Shown one piece after another: positions 31,115 through 42,692 of a stretch of DNA of 64,000 nucleotides. Origin of the DNA: Ichthyophis bannanicus (taxonomy: Eukaryota > Chordata > Amphibia > Gymnophiona > Ichthyophiidae); NCBI GenBank assembly GCA_033557465.1, contig CM066043.1, positions 115,612,778-115,676,777 on the forward strand. The letters run 5' to 3'. The notes under the pieces were generated by a model. That model made no database searches. It was not told the DNA's origin and worked only from the letters and a program-made list of their open reading frames with translations. Position 1 is the first letter of the stretch. The number at the start of each line of letters is the position of its first letter. Position numbers and translations under genes: made by a program.

Positions 31115-31124
31115 TGTTCTGTTC

Positions 31125-32195
31125 GTGGAGCTTAGGTATCTGTTAGGACATGGGTCAAGTGGGGAAGTAGTTGTGTTGATCAGGTCTACGATTTGATCTA
31201 GACATCGAGTTGAGATGGGCGTGAATGATGTCCATTTGTGTGGGTTTCCAGTGAAGTCTTGAGCTGGCAGGATTGTGGTTGTGCAATCTGTGACAGACAA
31301 AAGTTTATTTTGGAGGTAGATAGCGAATTCCTGGGGTTGAGGTGTGAGTTCATTTTGTTTGGGTGGGTCTCTTGTGAATGATCTAACTATATCGAACAGC
31401 TCTCTGGGACGGTTTAAGGATTTGAGGATAAGGTTGATGTGGTACTCTTTTTTTTTTTTTGTGCTTCAGGATAATTTTGTATTTTTCTTGATTGAGTGAG
31501 TAATCATTCTGATGATGTGGGTCTCTGGTTCGTCTCCATTGCCATTCAGTTCCTCTGAGTTTGAGCTTGGCTTCTTTTATCTCCCAGGAATATGGATTTC
31601 CGAGAGGTAGGAGCCTTGTGGAGGGGGCCTGGGCATAGGATGAGATGATGTTGTTCCAGTTGTCCATGATTCCTGAGAGGTCAAGTGTGTCTCCATCAAT
31701 ACTTAGTATAATGTAGTTCAGTAGGGCCTGTTTGTCGAAATCTTTGAACCTGCAAGGTCTTTGAGGTTGTTTTGGAGTCGCACTGATGTTATGTGTTAGG
31801 GTAAGATAAATGTTATCATATGGTGATCCGACCAGGGGTCAGGAGTGACTTGAGTAGAGATTTTAGGGCTGACATTCTGGAGAATGCTGGGCACAAATAG
31901 ATCAAGGATATTTCCTCCCTTGTGTGTGGGTACAATTATAATATGGATTAGATCCAAGACGGCCATGGCTTCTAAAAAGGAGGTGATTTGGTTTGCGGGG
32001 GCTGATTTGAGTTTGAGGCCACCAAGTGGCATGAATGGTTTGTTTTTGGTTGAATGGGAGCATGCTAATTCTAGTAACGTTGAAAGCTTGTCCGTATTAG
32101 AACTAGGTGATCTGCTTGTTTTTACTACCAGAATGTTTGAGGTATCAGTGGCGGTGGTTGTCATGGCATTTAACATGTGGTGCTTTCTGTATAGG
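31125..32195 (-). pseudogene. L2-type LINE A, 5' part (endonuclease to RT start)
   Basis: Endonuclease C-terminal blocks are readable: FLEAMAVLDLIHIIIVPTHK, GGNILDLFV and PWSDHHMITFIL near 31800-32010. Then come NPYSWEIKEAKLKLRGTEWQ near 31540-31600 and LQNKLLSVTDCTTT near 31270-31310. TTTSPLDPCPNRYL near 31133-31175 is the block just before the RT. The match stops there, at the CR1 5' end, and resumes at 26216. A poly-T run near 31449 lies within it. Confidence 0.8.
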
Positions 32196-32199
32196 ATGA

Positions 32200-34960
32200 A
32201 TATATTTATTTGAGAGACTTATATACTGCTGTCAGCATAGGCATTGTAGCAGTTTAAAGGATAAGCAGTAGTTTGTATACGGAACAAAGAAGATTCATAA
32301 ATTTGAAACCGACTTGCACAGACTAAATAGAACACAAGGAGAGAGTTCAGCAGGAAGGAGGGATAGCACAACAATTGTTACCTGAACTAATGAGCTTTGA
32401 CTGCTAATACAAATGGAGGAGATGCAGGAACGAATGGAGGGGTGACAGGGCTAAATGTCAAATGCCTTAATGGAAAGGTGGGTTTTCAAACCTGATTTAA
32501 ATTTTACATATTAGGATTCTATGCAAAGTTTGATGGGCAGAAAGTTCTACAAGTGAGGTGCTTGGGCCATGAAGAAATCGATCTATATGGCTAGATGAAG
32601 TATTTTTTCGTAGAGGTAACCAGAAAGTGTTCGGTTGAGGAGCAGAGGGTGCGTGAGGGACTGTAGTGAACAATGTGCGAGTGAATGTAGGTTGGGAGGC
32701 AAAAATAGAATGCGCAGTGTGTTAACAAGAGAATCTTAAACTGAATGCGGAATGAGATAGGAAGCCAATGTTGTTCAGGTAATAAAGGTGTTGCATGATC
32801 AGAAGTTTGGCTTTATGAATGAGTTTGACAGCTGTGTTTTGTATTGTTTGTAATTACCTAAGCTGAAGTTCAGAGACACCTGAGAGCAGAGAGCTGCAAC
32901 ATTCTAATTTATTTATTACAAAGGTGTGAATCAAGATTTTGAGGGACTGGTTGTCAAGATACGGTTTTACTGATCTTATTCTCTTCAAGGGGAAGAAGCA
33001 GTTTTTGACAATGTTCGAGATATGAGGGACAAAAGTGACTTGATCATCAAAAATGACCCCAAGAGAGTGAATGGAGTCCCTAAAGGAAATCGGGGATCCA
33101 GCTAAGGTGGGATGATAGGAGGTAGCTTTCGGATGTGGGACATCCAGAGGGCTTCTGATTTATTAGGATTAAGAATCATTTTGTTCAGTTTAAGCCAGTT
33201 TGCTATTGATTGTAGTCTGGTGTCTAGTTTGGACTGAAAACACGTATCCCGGGTTTCATGGGCGATGACTATCTGGATATCATTAGCGTAGAGGAAGGAG
33301 CTGATGTTTAAATCTTGAATATGGAGGGTTAGGGCGGAGATTAAATAGGAAATAGGGTTAGGGCGGAGATTAAATAAGGTGGGAGCAAGAATGGATCCTT
33401 ATGGGACCCTGAAAGATTGAGGGATAGGGGGTGACGTGTTGTCATCAATACATGTCTGAAACGTCAAAGAGATTTGAGCGGAACTAATTGAGAGCAATAT
33501 AGGTAATGCCGGAGTCTTTTCGTTGCTGAAATAGAAGGGAATGATCTATAACATTGAAAGCAGAGCTTAGGTCCAAATGGATGATCATAACGTATCTATT
33601 GACTAAGTGCATGGCAACTTCATTCAGAAGACCTATGAGTGTGGTCTCTGTGCTGTGATGTGGGCGAAAGCCAGATTGTCAGGAATGGAAAGAGTTATTT
33701 GACTCCCAAAATTGGGATATCTGCTCAAAGACTGCTTTCTCAAGAAGTTTGGCTAAGAAAGGGAGGTTGAATATAGGGCGATAATTACAAGGCAGGGATG
33801 AATCCAAAATCTGATGCCTTATTAGGAGTGGACATACAAGGGAGTGTTTCCAGGAGGGTGGGACAGTCCTACTGGCTAGGCTGTCATTGATTAAATTTAG
33901 GACTTTTGGCACAAAATGATCCTAACAGGATTTGAACACTGTAGGGGGAATGGGGTCGGCCAAAGAGGTGGAAGGATTCAAGGAACTCATAAGCTTTGTC
34001 AGATGAGACTGAGTTAAAGGAGTAAAGGACAAGAATGTGCTGGAGTGGATGCCTGGTGGGTCATTGGGAGAGTGCTCTGGAAGGGGACAAGGGAAAGGGA
34101 GGAAGTTATGAGCTACTGCATTGTGCAGTTCAGGTGGGTCAAAATTTTAGATATCATGAAGTGGGCAAATTGATCTGGTGTCGATAGTCTGGAAGGCCTT
34201 GGGGGAAAGGTGTTGAAAGACTGAGAATAGTTGTTGTGGAAGGTTTTCATGGGGTGAATAACTTTAGAGTAGTGGGAGGTTTTGGTCAATGTAATGAGTT
34301 GCCCGTATTCACTCTGAAGGGTCTTGCAAAAAATTGTGTTTGCCTCTGTGGGTGACTTCCACCAGTGACACTCAGAGCACATGACTTTTTTCCTGAATTC
34401 TCTCAGTTCCTGGGAGAACCAGGCATGAAGTTTATTAATACCTCGTACCTGTTGGAGAGTGGCATGGATATCAGAGATCTCAACCAGTACTACGAGTTCA
34501 ATTGGGAAATCTTATGATCTAAGGGGAGGGTTAGAAAATCTGGTGGAAGGTTCATTCTATCAATTGCAAATTGCTCAGTATCAATATGCTTGAGGCTTCT
34601 CACTTTATGAGTCTTTTGTGGGTCTCTTCTATCTACTTCCCATTGGTTAGAGGGTGGTGGGACCTGACATAGGGAGAGAGCATTGGGGTCTAACAGAAGC
34701 ACTAGAACAATCTCAGTATTCCTTTGTGATCAAAGACCTGATTGAAAGTTGTGTAGATAGCTGATATCTAAAAAGCCCCCAGATTGGTTATAGACAGTTC
34801 ATTCAATGATTTTGCTCAGATAGGGTAAATTAGAGGCAAGCCTAAATACTTCTTTATTCCTGATATTAAGAGACAGTGTTTTAGTAAAGGTTTCACTAAG
34901 GCGTATTTTGATAATCTTGGTGTAATAGCCTCTCCTGGGGAAACATTTAAGTTTCTGTCG
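32200..34960 (-). pseudogene. L2-type LINE B
   Basis: From high to low coordinate: NQWEVDRRDPQKTHKVRS near 34600-34660, EANTIFCKTLQSEYGQLITL near 34280-34340, PPSWKHSLVCPLL and CNYRPIFNLPFLAKLLEKAV near 33730-33850. YANDIQIVIAHE (degenerate YADD) follows near 33265-33300 and SIANWLKLNKMILNPNKSEAL near 33150-33210. The 3' side ends in a TAAA-type tail near 32205. There are many stops. A 22-bp duplication (gggttagggcggagattaaa) is present near 33325 and 33356. Confidence 0.75.
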
Positions 34961-35280
34961 GGATCACTATTCCAGAACCTTCAGATTTCACTACACATGA
35001 CAAACAGGGATCCAAGCTGCAAGGGGTGGCTCTGACTCTGTTTACTAATTCTTACACTTGTTTAGTATTTAAAATAGAGAATAGGTACCAAGTATTGCTT
35101 GAAGCTGTCTTCTGTTCCTGGAATCAGAGCTGTAGTCAGGCAATTTGGCACATATGCCCAAGTAAACACAACACTATGATGAGACACAATGAGCATTTTC
35201 TGTCACACTCATATACACTCTTGCACGCTATCTCTTCCCTCCCCAGACCTGACCTCAAAAGTTCCTCTTCCCTTTCACCA
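34961..35280. other. No recognisable feature
   Basis: About 320 bases with no coding block or repeat end that I can identify. Confidence 0.4.
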
Positions 35281-35370
35281 TAGAAACAGAGAAAAATGAC
35301 GACAGACAAAGACCACATGGCCTATCTAGTCTGTCCTTCCATAACAATAACTACAACAGTTCCAGTACAC
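35281..35370 (-). mobile_element. CR1 3'-end fragment
   Basis: The plus strand reads gacagacaaagaccacatgg, then cctatctagtctgtccttcc, closely matching 26238-26280, the 3' end of the CR1 copy. 5'-truncated CR1 insertions of this kind are usual. Confidence 0.75.
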
Positions 35371-35759
35371 CTTCTCTTCTCAACAGTAATGTTCTCTCCC
35401 TAGGTCAGATCCCCCCATGCTTTAACTGGTATTTCCGCTCCCTTGCTGCCACACTCTCGAGATGTGTTCTCTTCCTCACCCTTCCCAGCCTTCGCCTGTC
35501 CCAGCACAATACTCTCCCCCCTTCCTCTCACCTCTGAAGCTGCTGATCTCTTCTAGCCCATGTGGGCCCTGTCCTTCCTCTGCCTCCATCTTTTTCCAGC
35601 CAGGGAAGCTATGTATCTTCTTCAAGCTCATGGTGCTGACATTGTCTCCTTTGTTTGTAGAGGTATCCCTCCCAAAAAAATATGCAGACATAATTAGCTG
35701 TCCCACCACTGGCCAACATGTTTGCAGTGTTGATATAGATGCAACAGAGCACATGGCAG
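35371..35759. other. No recognisable feature
   Basis: Pyrimidine-rich; open frames exist but show no family signature. Confidence 0.4.
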
Positions 35760-35915
35760 CGGTAGCGGTGCCATTGTTTCTAACCATTCTTAATGCCAGC
35801 TGGTAGGAAAGAGATCATTAAGAGGGCAGGGTCGCAACTGCTAGCTCTTTCTGCCCTCCTAATGATCTCTTTCCTACTAGCTAGCATTAAGAATAATTCT
35901 ATATGGAACCAGCAA
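35760..35915. repeat. Palindromic MITE-like repeat
   Basis: Left ggaaagagatcattaagagg (35805-35825) faces ctcctaatgatctctttcct (35855-35874) across a short loop. The pairing extends outward through cattcttaatgc/gcattaagaat. Confidence 0.75.
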
Positions 35916-36279
35916 CAAGGACCACAGTGCCTTCCAGTGGTAGTTTGCATGGCATAAGCCATTTTAGCCTTTGGCTCAGTACGGCTGTCACTGGGTTTCA
36001 TATGTTCAACTAAAGGTCATTCAGGCAGGAATTTCACTATCAAAAATACTACAAATACCAGAAATTTGTTCTGTAAAGAATCTTGCAAATTCTTGCATTC
36101 TGAAACAGAGCAATCTACTATCTTGCTTGGTAGCCAGGTCAGACATTTAACAACAGTAAACAGAGCTCTGGGTTTATTATCAGGGTTATTAATAAGCTCA
36201 GAGCAAATATCTGTCTTTGCCAACTCACCACTTGCATGTGAAGAGCCTGGCACAATCTGCAGTCTGGCTTACTAAAGTC
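35916..36279. other. No recognisable feature
   Basis: No gene or transposon end seen. Confidence 0.35.
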
Positions 36280-36360
36280 CATTTTATTTATTTGTTCCTC
36301 ATGTTTATATACTGCCTTTCCCCAAAGACTACAAGGTGGTTTACAGCACTCAGATATTAC
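36280..36360 (-). repeat. SINE/LINE tail fragment
   Basis: tttatttatttgttc followed by tatatactgcctttcccc and gtggtttacagc resembles, in reverse, the 3' ends of the SINE family. Confidence 0.5.
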
Positions 36361-36407
36361 AAATCATAACACGGAAAGCAAAAACTCCACAAACCAAAAA
36401 ATATTCA

Positions 36408-36545
36408 GGCCGATATTCAGCCGCTGCGGTCAGTGTTTTCCTTTTGCACACTGGCCATAGCACTTAACAAAAATCCAGATATTCAGAGCTGTTTTCCAGA
36501 GGGTGGATAAAGTGGTGATTGGCAGCATTATGCAGATAGCAACAA
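36408..36545. repeat. MITE, left half (split by DIRS C)
   Basis: Begins ggccgatattcag. The matching inverted end ctgaatattggcccc is at 42455-42469, on the other side of DIRS C. Together the halves give about 313 bp. Confidence 0.65.
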
Positions 36546-36699
36546 TTTCCTTATCGGTCCTACAGTTCAGTCCTCCACCACTGGGTAGTGCACCTCCTCC
36601 TGCAACATGGAGACTGGACAAGTCAAACTTGTGACATCACCGGGTATATCCTGCTGGTCTTCTCCCATGATCCCCCAGTGTGTCCAGTCTCCATGCAGC

Positions 36700-37640
36700 A
36701 TGAGGACGTAGTGAGCCTAGGTGCTGGGCTCACTTGAGAAGCAGTTTAGGAGCAGTTAGTCAGGATTTGATTTACCTTGCATTTCTTTTGCCCTTCTTTA
36801 GGTGTAATCCTGTAAATTGAATTCATTTTCATTTTCATTTAATTTCATTTACTTTTACTTTATTTATTTTCACCTAGTCTGCCTTAGTGTAAAGGGGGGT
36901 TCTGTCCCTTTTCAAAGTTCACGCTGCCAGCTAGCCTCTCTGCTTGGGATTCTTCGGTCTCTGTGCCCGGTGATGATCTCTCCCCCAGGACTGTACGGGG
37001 GAGAGCTCTGTGGAACACCTGCATTTTGGCAGTGTCCATGTGGCAGATTCCCATCGCGGCGGGAGCCTCAGGCCGTTCGAGGTTCTTTAGCCGGTGGGCC
37101 GGGGCTCGCAGCTTCTGCTACTTCTGGTGGCGCGAGGCAGCAGCGTGTCTGGACAGCTCTTCACCCCGCAGCTACAGCAGGGTAACTGCTGCATCCCGAC
37201 GCCACAAGGGAGTCTCTCGAGTCCGCATGGAGGGGCTCTGAGCTCTTGCCGCCTCTGTGGTGTTTGGCGCCAAACGGGCCTGCTTCAGATTGGCGCCATT
37301 TTCTCGGCAGGGCTGAGGCCTCGTGGCGGAGAGCGGAGCAGCCCCGCGTTTGGGCAGACGACGCTGTTCCACGCGGTAACACCCAGATAAGGACTTCCTT
37401 TTGCTGTTACTTTTAATTTTAATTCTAATTTTAATTTCCTTTTAATTTCATGATAGTTTATAGTTCTTTGAATGCAATGTGATTGGTTTGGGTTTTACTT
37501 CTTGGGGGGTGCCTTTACCTTTGTCTGCATTCTGGCAGTTAGCAACGTCTGTCAACAGCAGGTTTCCGTGCTAGGATTTGGCCATTCAGGTTCATCGGCG
37601 GCGCAACCACCTACAAATTGAGCCCTTTCTGAAATTGTCA
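36700..37640 (+). other. DIRS C 5' region
   Basis: Follows the left terminal repeat. It has T/A-rich runs (ttaatttt repeats near 36826-36866 and 37405-37450) and a GC-rich stretch at 36990-37375 with open frames but no clear gag motif. A gag N-terminus may once have lain here. Confidence 0.4.
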
Positions 37641-38150
37641 TTTACATATGGATGCTATTTCCATGTTTATACGCTTGGAAATTGTGCAGACAGCCTCTAA
37701 AAGTCATTATGCCATCTGCAAATTTGATCGCCATGCTTGCTGATCTCTTTTCCAGATAATTTCAGTGCAGTAGATGTTACCAGATGCCAGTTCCAGTGCA
37801 GATCCCGAGACATTCTACTATTTACGGGTCTCCTGTGAGAAACTGACCATTTAGTCCTATTGTGTTTCCTGTTTTTGATCCATTTCCCATTCTATAATAG
37901 CACATCATCTCCTTCCTCAGGAGAAGTTCATAAGGGGCTTTGTCAAGTACCTTCTAAAACATCCAGATACATATCATTTGGCTTACTCACATGTTTATTA
38001 ACTCTTTGAAAAGACAGCTTGGTACTGCTTTTCAGAACAAGTTCTATCATTTAACTGGCACTGAACTCAGATTCATTGGTCTGTAGTTTCCAAGATCACC
38101 TTTGAAGTTATTTAAAAAAAAAGAAAAAAAACAACCAATTAATGTTACAT
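37640..38150 (-). pseudogene. Ancient CR1-type LINE fragment inside DIRS C
   Basis: The minus strand near 37900-38020 reads as a decayed version of the YLDFSKAFD..PH region of CR1 RT. The sequence ggctttgtcaagtaccttct is typical of very old CR1 copies. No frame stays open. Confidence 0.5.
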
Positions 38151-38459
38151 TAGTAACTCTTCAATCTTTAGAGATCATTAATACTAATGTTATGATTGAG
38201 CCTGGCTGATATTATGAATGATCACTATTAGACAAAAATTAGCTAGGTTAAGACACTTTGATTTGGTTTTCTGCACTATGTTATCAGAGCGCAGCTTGCC
38301 CATTTGGCGGGAACACTGCCCATCTGGGCCATCTGGGGATCGTGAGAAGTGTTGCTGGATGGCACAGTCCGGGGCTTAGTGTTCCAGGGTCCTGGAAGGG
38401 TTGATAGCGGCAGTCAGGCCTCCCTGTCTTTGCTATGACGGTCACCTAGGTTCAAGCGT

Positions 38460-39365
38460 CCTGTGTTTTGGGTGACAGGAGTGGGACACCTGGACATGTG
38501 GTGCTGGATGTTGGATAGGCTCATACTTCTTAGGTGCACTCCCCTTGAGTGCGTCTGCATGTTCGTGTTCTGTCTGTGGTCTCATGCTCAGGTGATTGTT
38601 GCAGCAATGACAGAGATCACTTGGGATATCGTGAGCGGGGTTGTCATGGTGTTGCATGGGGTTGCCAATGCAAGACGGGGCCATCCTGAGGAGTTTGGGC
38701 CTCAGTCATTAGCTTTCCCTTCGGTGGCCCGGCTGTCCAGGAGGCACCCTCCAGATCCGCCGGTCCAGTTCTTCTCTGCCTCTTCTCAATATGGGCAGGG
38801 GGGCTGGCAGATCTGGAAATTCACGTCCACTGCACGTTCTACTGTTTTACCTCTGCCTTGGGGTTCTGAGGTCATATATTCCCAATCATTTGTTTGGTTG
38901 GGTGCTGCTGTCTGTTGTGCAAGACAAGGTAGTCAACAGTCGGAGGCTGTCGTCTATTCCCCCTACCTCTGAGGGTGCTCACAATTTAAGTTTTTTGTAC
39001 CTGCGGAGGTGTATGTTGTTCAAGGCTAGCAGGCGCACCTGTGGAACCAGACTCCTCAGTTCTTCCGACCTTCCGTTGAGGTGCGCGTGTGGGGTTTACT
39101 CCCTTGGTCGGCTGGCAACTTGCTTCACCCATTGGGCCTTCCCTTTCCTCAAGGCATCGTTGCGTCCCACTTCTTCATGGGGGCTCGCCGCAGGGCCTGG
39201 AGTTATGCTCAGCCGGTTCCAGCCAGGGCTGAGTCCTTGGGGGGAGGCTCCGATTCTAACGATACAGGGAGTGCTGGGATCCGTTCGACCAGGTTCCTTC
39301 GGGCCCAGCGTACGTCGTCTTTTGCTGGCCGGTTTAGGTCTTCGGGTCGTGGCGGTGCTCCGTGA
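38460..39365 (+). pseudogene. DIRS C gag remnant
   Basis: The best match is the C-terminal Arg/Gly/Ser tail, FLRAQRTSSFAGRFRSSGRGG, near 39295-39360. It resembles the RGRFSSRVSGFRGFRG tail of element B gag. Upstream, frames alternate and only weak similarity is visible. No complete frame is left. Confidence 0.5.
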
Positions 39366-39989
39366 AGACCAGTAGGCTGCACAGTGCTTGTCTTGGAGCA
39401 AGCGCGGGATATCTGTAGGTTCATATTCAAAGCCGTCTGGTTACATGTCCCTCCATTGTGGAATGCTGTACTAGTAGGCATACTTCATATGCTGGGCTTA
39501 CAAGTTGGCTTCCGCACTGCTCGGCATCAACCAAGGTGACTGCCGGTTTAGACTGTGGATGTGGAGTCAGCCTGGAGGACGGGCCTTGCGTTCTCTGGAC
39601 AATGCCCTGTTCGGTTGTGTGCCTTGTGGCCTTTATGGAGTTGTAAAAAGGAAAAAAAAAAAAAAGAATAATCAAACAGGAAAGCCTTCCTAATTGTCCC
39701 AACTTCTTTTTTATAAGGTTCTGTCCCTTTCTTCCGGGAGCTTGGCCGGAGCGTGGTTAGACTCAGCTACATTTTGGGGATCCTTTATGTACAAGGCGTT
39801 TTAGTGTACGCAGCATGCCCAGTGTTCCATCGTCTGACTGGAACGGTACGCGGTACGTCAGCCGTGACAGGCGTTCGCGGCCACGGTAGCGGATCGAGCG
39901 GTGTAGGTGCTGTCTGAGATCTCCAGGATGGTGGAGTCGGTTGGGTGGTCAGGGTGGCCCGAGCGAAGGAATAGCGTGCACGGTTGAAG
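39366..39989. other. Decayed DIRS C interior
   Basis: The RT should lie here by analogy with element B, but no YxDD block is readable. A poly-A run is at about 39652-39664. Confidence 0.4.
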
Positions 39990-40260
39990 CCTTGGTGGCC
40001 TGCGTTTCGGTGGGGACACTGTGGTGGCGAATGTCCTTTGCGGGGTCCGAGTGTTTGCCGGAGGAGTGAGATTGCATCAGGCGGTGTGCGCGCCACGTGT
40101 GCTCGGATGCGGTCAGCCCATATTGGACCTCATGGCGACCTGTCAGTCTGCGGCGACGGGTTGGTTGATGTTTCGCAGAGGACATATGAGGCTACCGGAT
40201 AGCGTCGACGCATTGGTACGGGGCCGTTGCCCGGTCCATTCTATGCCTTTCAGAGGTCAT
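39990..40260 (+). pseudogene. DIRS C RNase H-distal (connection) remnant
   Basis: The frame near 40093-40250 reads LGCGQPILDLMATCQSAA and then LPDSVDALVRG. This parallels RWGQPVMDLMATFHSAKA and SEGLDALLQIW of element B (48290-48415). It confirms that the element is DIRS-type. Confidence 0.75.
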
Positions 40261-40479
40261 AGTGAAAATGGCCGACTGGGTCTGGTTGATAAGATATGTG
40301 CTCTTCATTAGTCAGTGGGGACCATTACCAGAGTATTCTGCAACATTTGTGTGAGCTTGCATAATCTTTACTTGCAACCAATAGAAATAACTGTCCAAAA
40401 CCAGTTGATGCAGTCACTACTTAAATTTGTCTCGCTTGACAGTAAAAAAAGAAAAAAAAAAATTAGGACATATTTATTT

Positions 40480-40870
40480 TATACCGATAGGTCACTCACA
40501 GCATATTTGGCGATTCCTCGTACTGGTGTTAATCATGCAGATAATTTCTGCTCTATTTGTGGTGATGTGACTTTTACATCACAAAAAATGGCATATGACT
40601 GTGGCGGTTCAGAAAGCCTACAGTTTATATTTTGGCTGCCTGCAGAATAAAAGATCAGGATAAAAGCTAGGCGCCACACATATGCTGCAATACATGTGTA
40701 GCAGATCTCAGGCTATGGATGGATGGGAAAAGACCGTCAAAGTCTTTTGCGGTTCCATTGATCTGGAGAGGGCCCATGGATCACATCGGCGATTGCTACT
40801 TCTGCATGGTTCCTCCAATTCCGGAGGGCATATCCAGGTGATGTAAGCGGTTGGCCTACTGGCATTGCAT
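40480..40870 (+). pseudogene. Second relic of the unclassified DDE-like protein
   Basis: In shifting frames it reads NHADNFCSICGDV near 40530-40570, CCNTCVADLRLWMDGK near 40690-40735, and AVPLIWRGPMDHIGDCYFC near 40745-40805. These align in order with FCFICGEY, VCKTCEEDLRLWMKGK and GIPMMWRE...DCYFC of the gene at 14.9-16.6 kb. Only the cysteine-rich N-terminal domain survives. It lies within DIRS C in the opposite orientation to copy 1. Confidence 0.7.
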
Positions 40871-40904
40871 CGTGGGCATGGCTACCAGAGTCTCCTTTCT
40901 TTTT

Positions 40905-41105
40905 TGTCACACCATGTAAGACTCCACTTCTTCTGAAACAACACTGGACTCTGGGGCGCTTGACACCCTCTTATATGCCCTTGGTGGATCACGCTTGGTT
41001 TATTGCAACTCATTGCTTAGCTGCATTCCACATTCTCAATTAAAAAGACTCCAACTGGTCCAGGACATAGCTGTAGAGCTCCTTTGTGTTGCAAAGAATA
41101 AAGCC
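40905..41105 (+). pseudogene. L2-type RT C-terminal fragment
   Basis: Reads LLYALGGSRLVYCNSLLSCI, then LKRLQLVQDIAVELL, the SRLDYCNSLL..LP block of L2 ORF2. Confidence 0.7.
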
Positions 41106-41690
41106 CTTAAGAGGTGTGACAAATAGGGTGTTTGACGCCGGTGGTTTTTCCATTTCCCTCATTTTGCTTCCCACCTCTGTCTGGATGGACCTCGGTTCAG
41201 TTCTCCCTCGTGGAATCCGGCTGTGCCTGTCTAGTTGTCGGTTTGGGACTTACGCAAGAACACTTTGCTTGTAACCTGCGTTCCTTGGACCTTAGGTGAA
41301 GGTTCCGTCGCTTTCTGGGAGGTCTCTTCGCTGCCTGTCCCTCCGTGGAGGCGGGTTCTGCGGGAGAGCAGTGGTTGCTAACACTTGACACCCTGGTGGG
41401 GTCGAGAGCCAAGGAGGAGCTCAAGCGGATTTTTCAGGCGGAGCTCCGGTAGCCTTCTCAGTAGGTCTGTTTCTAGGGCGTTCAGTGTGTTTGCGATGGC
41501 GAGTTTGTCTTTCTGAAGCACTAGCGCTGCTTGGGGCAGAGTTCTGTGCTGTTTTCACCAGTGAAGAGGATCCAAGTGGGCTCTCGGTCGTGTCTTCCTG
41601 GTTGGCTTACATCCTGTTGACGTGAGGAGCGGGCTGGGGTCGGTGCCTGCTCTGTTCGTTTAGGGGCCGAGCTGACTGGATAGGTCCCTC
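41106..41690. other. Decayed DIRS C recombinase position
   Basis: By order, the tyrosine recombinase should be here. I could not find the HxxR or CxAATWSS block, so it is deleted or too diverged to read. Confidence 0.4.
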
Positions 41691-41694
41691 CCAA

Positions 41695-41815
41695 TGATTA
41701 CTGCTCTGGTACATCCCAGTGGTGGAGGACTGAACTGTAGGACCGATAAGGAAATGGAAATTACACTTACCTGGTAATTGATGTTCCTTGAGGGAGTACA
41801 GTTCAGTCCTCATTC
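41695..41815. repeat. DIRS C internal complementary region
   Basis: ggaggactgaactgtaggac with cgataaggaaat complements the left end (36546-36580). The following ttacacttacctggtaattg through gtacagttcagtcctc complements the right end (42236-42294). Confidence 0.8.
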
Positions 41816-42294
41816 CCGCCCGGGGATGGATGTTTTAGACGCGAAGCGTCAGTTCTGAGTGTGCTTTCGGATCCTAGAGTCGGCAACGGGCTCTGATTGG
41901 CAGGTAATCGCGAGAGCAACCTTTTCTGCCTATACTCTTCCATAGTTCTCCTTCCTTCTAGCTCTCTGTCTTCCGCTGTTTGGTGCGCAGGGGGACAGGG
42001 GCACGGAGGAGGGTGTTTTCGGCCTTTCTTTTTGGGGCCCTGTGGTTTTAAAGTTGAGGTTTGAGCATAGCTTTGTATTCAGTACTTTAACTGGTTGTTT
42101 GTTTGCTCCTTTGAGTCTGCTTTGACAGTAGGTCACTGGGGGATCATGGGAGAAGACCAGCAGGATATACCCGGTGATGTCACAAGTTTGACTTGTCCAG
42201 TGTCCATGTTGCAGGAGGAGGTGCACTACCCAGTGGTGGAGGACTGAACTGTACTCCCTCAAGGAACATCAATTACCAGGTAAGTGTAATTTCC

Positions 42295-42469
42295 ATATTC
42301 AGTCCATTATCAGGATAAAGTTAGGACAGACTTTCTGCAGACAGATATCCAGATAACGGACTGAATTTCACCCTCCACCCACAGACCGATCCAGATAGTG
42401 TCGTTAAGTATCACCAGATAACTCTGGCCAGCAGCACTGTCCGGATAAGTGCTTCTGAATATTGGCCCC
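42295..42469. repeat. MITE, right half
   Basis: Ends ctgaatattggcccc, the inverse of the left half's start at 36408. It contains the block accagataactctggcc. Confidence 0.6.
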
Positions 42470-42692
42470 ATTTTAACTCAAAAACGATCACAAAGAGCTA
42501 AGCCTTACAGTATTTACAGAACACAGATGAATCTTTACGGGAAAAAGCTCTACAGCTTGTAGTCCCCAGCCGAATTCCTTCTGTTATGTGCAGTAAAATA
42601 TGACTTGCGAAACATACACGCTGAATATGTAAATACAAACGTCAAGGCTGTACCATGGAGAATTCTAAAAGTCATGAATAAAAACCTGAGGG
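42470..42692. other. No recognisable feature
   Basis: Unassigned DNA between two MITEs. Confidence 0.4.

Larger units (their letters stand above)
26218..31120 (-). mobile_element. CR1 LINE (nearly complete), split by a foldback element
   Basis: Both ORFs are present: ORF1 at 30198-31114 and ORF2 at 26289-29160, with a short 3' region ending tttctatgtttc near 26230. It lies inside L2 A, whose translation continues on both sides. Copies of its 3' end occur near 35281 and 43181. Few disruptions make it one of the younger insertions here. Confidence 0.88.
36546..42294 (+). mobile_element. DIRS-type retrotransposon C (decayed)
   Basis: The left terminus has gttcagtcctccaccactgg, with gcacctcctcctgcaacatg further in (36565-36610). 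The right terminus carries the inverted counterparts at 42190-42250. The internal complementary region lies at 41695-41815. Inside, only pieces of gag (38460-39365) and RNase H (39990-40260) remain. The reverse transcriptase is not recognisable, and older or later LINE and transposase relics occupy the rest. Confidence 0.8.

Noticed and set aside
36963..37390. Overlapping GC-rich open frames
   Set aside because: No DIRS gag or other motif was found, and frames on both strands are open because of base composition.
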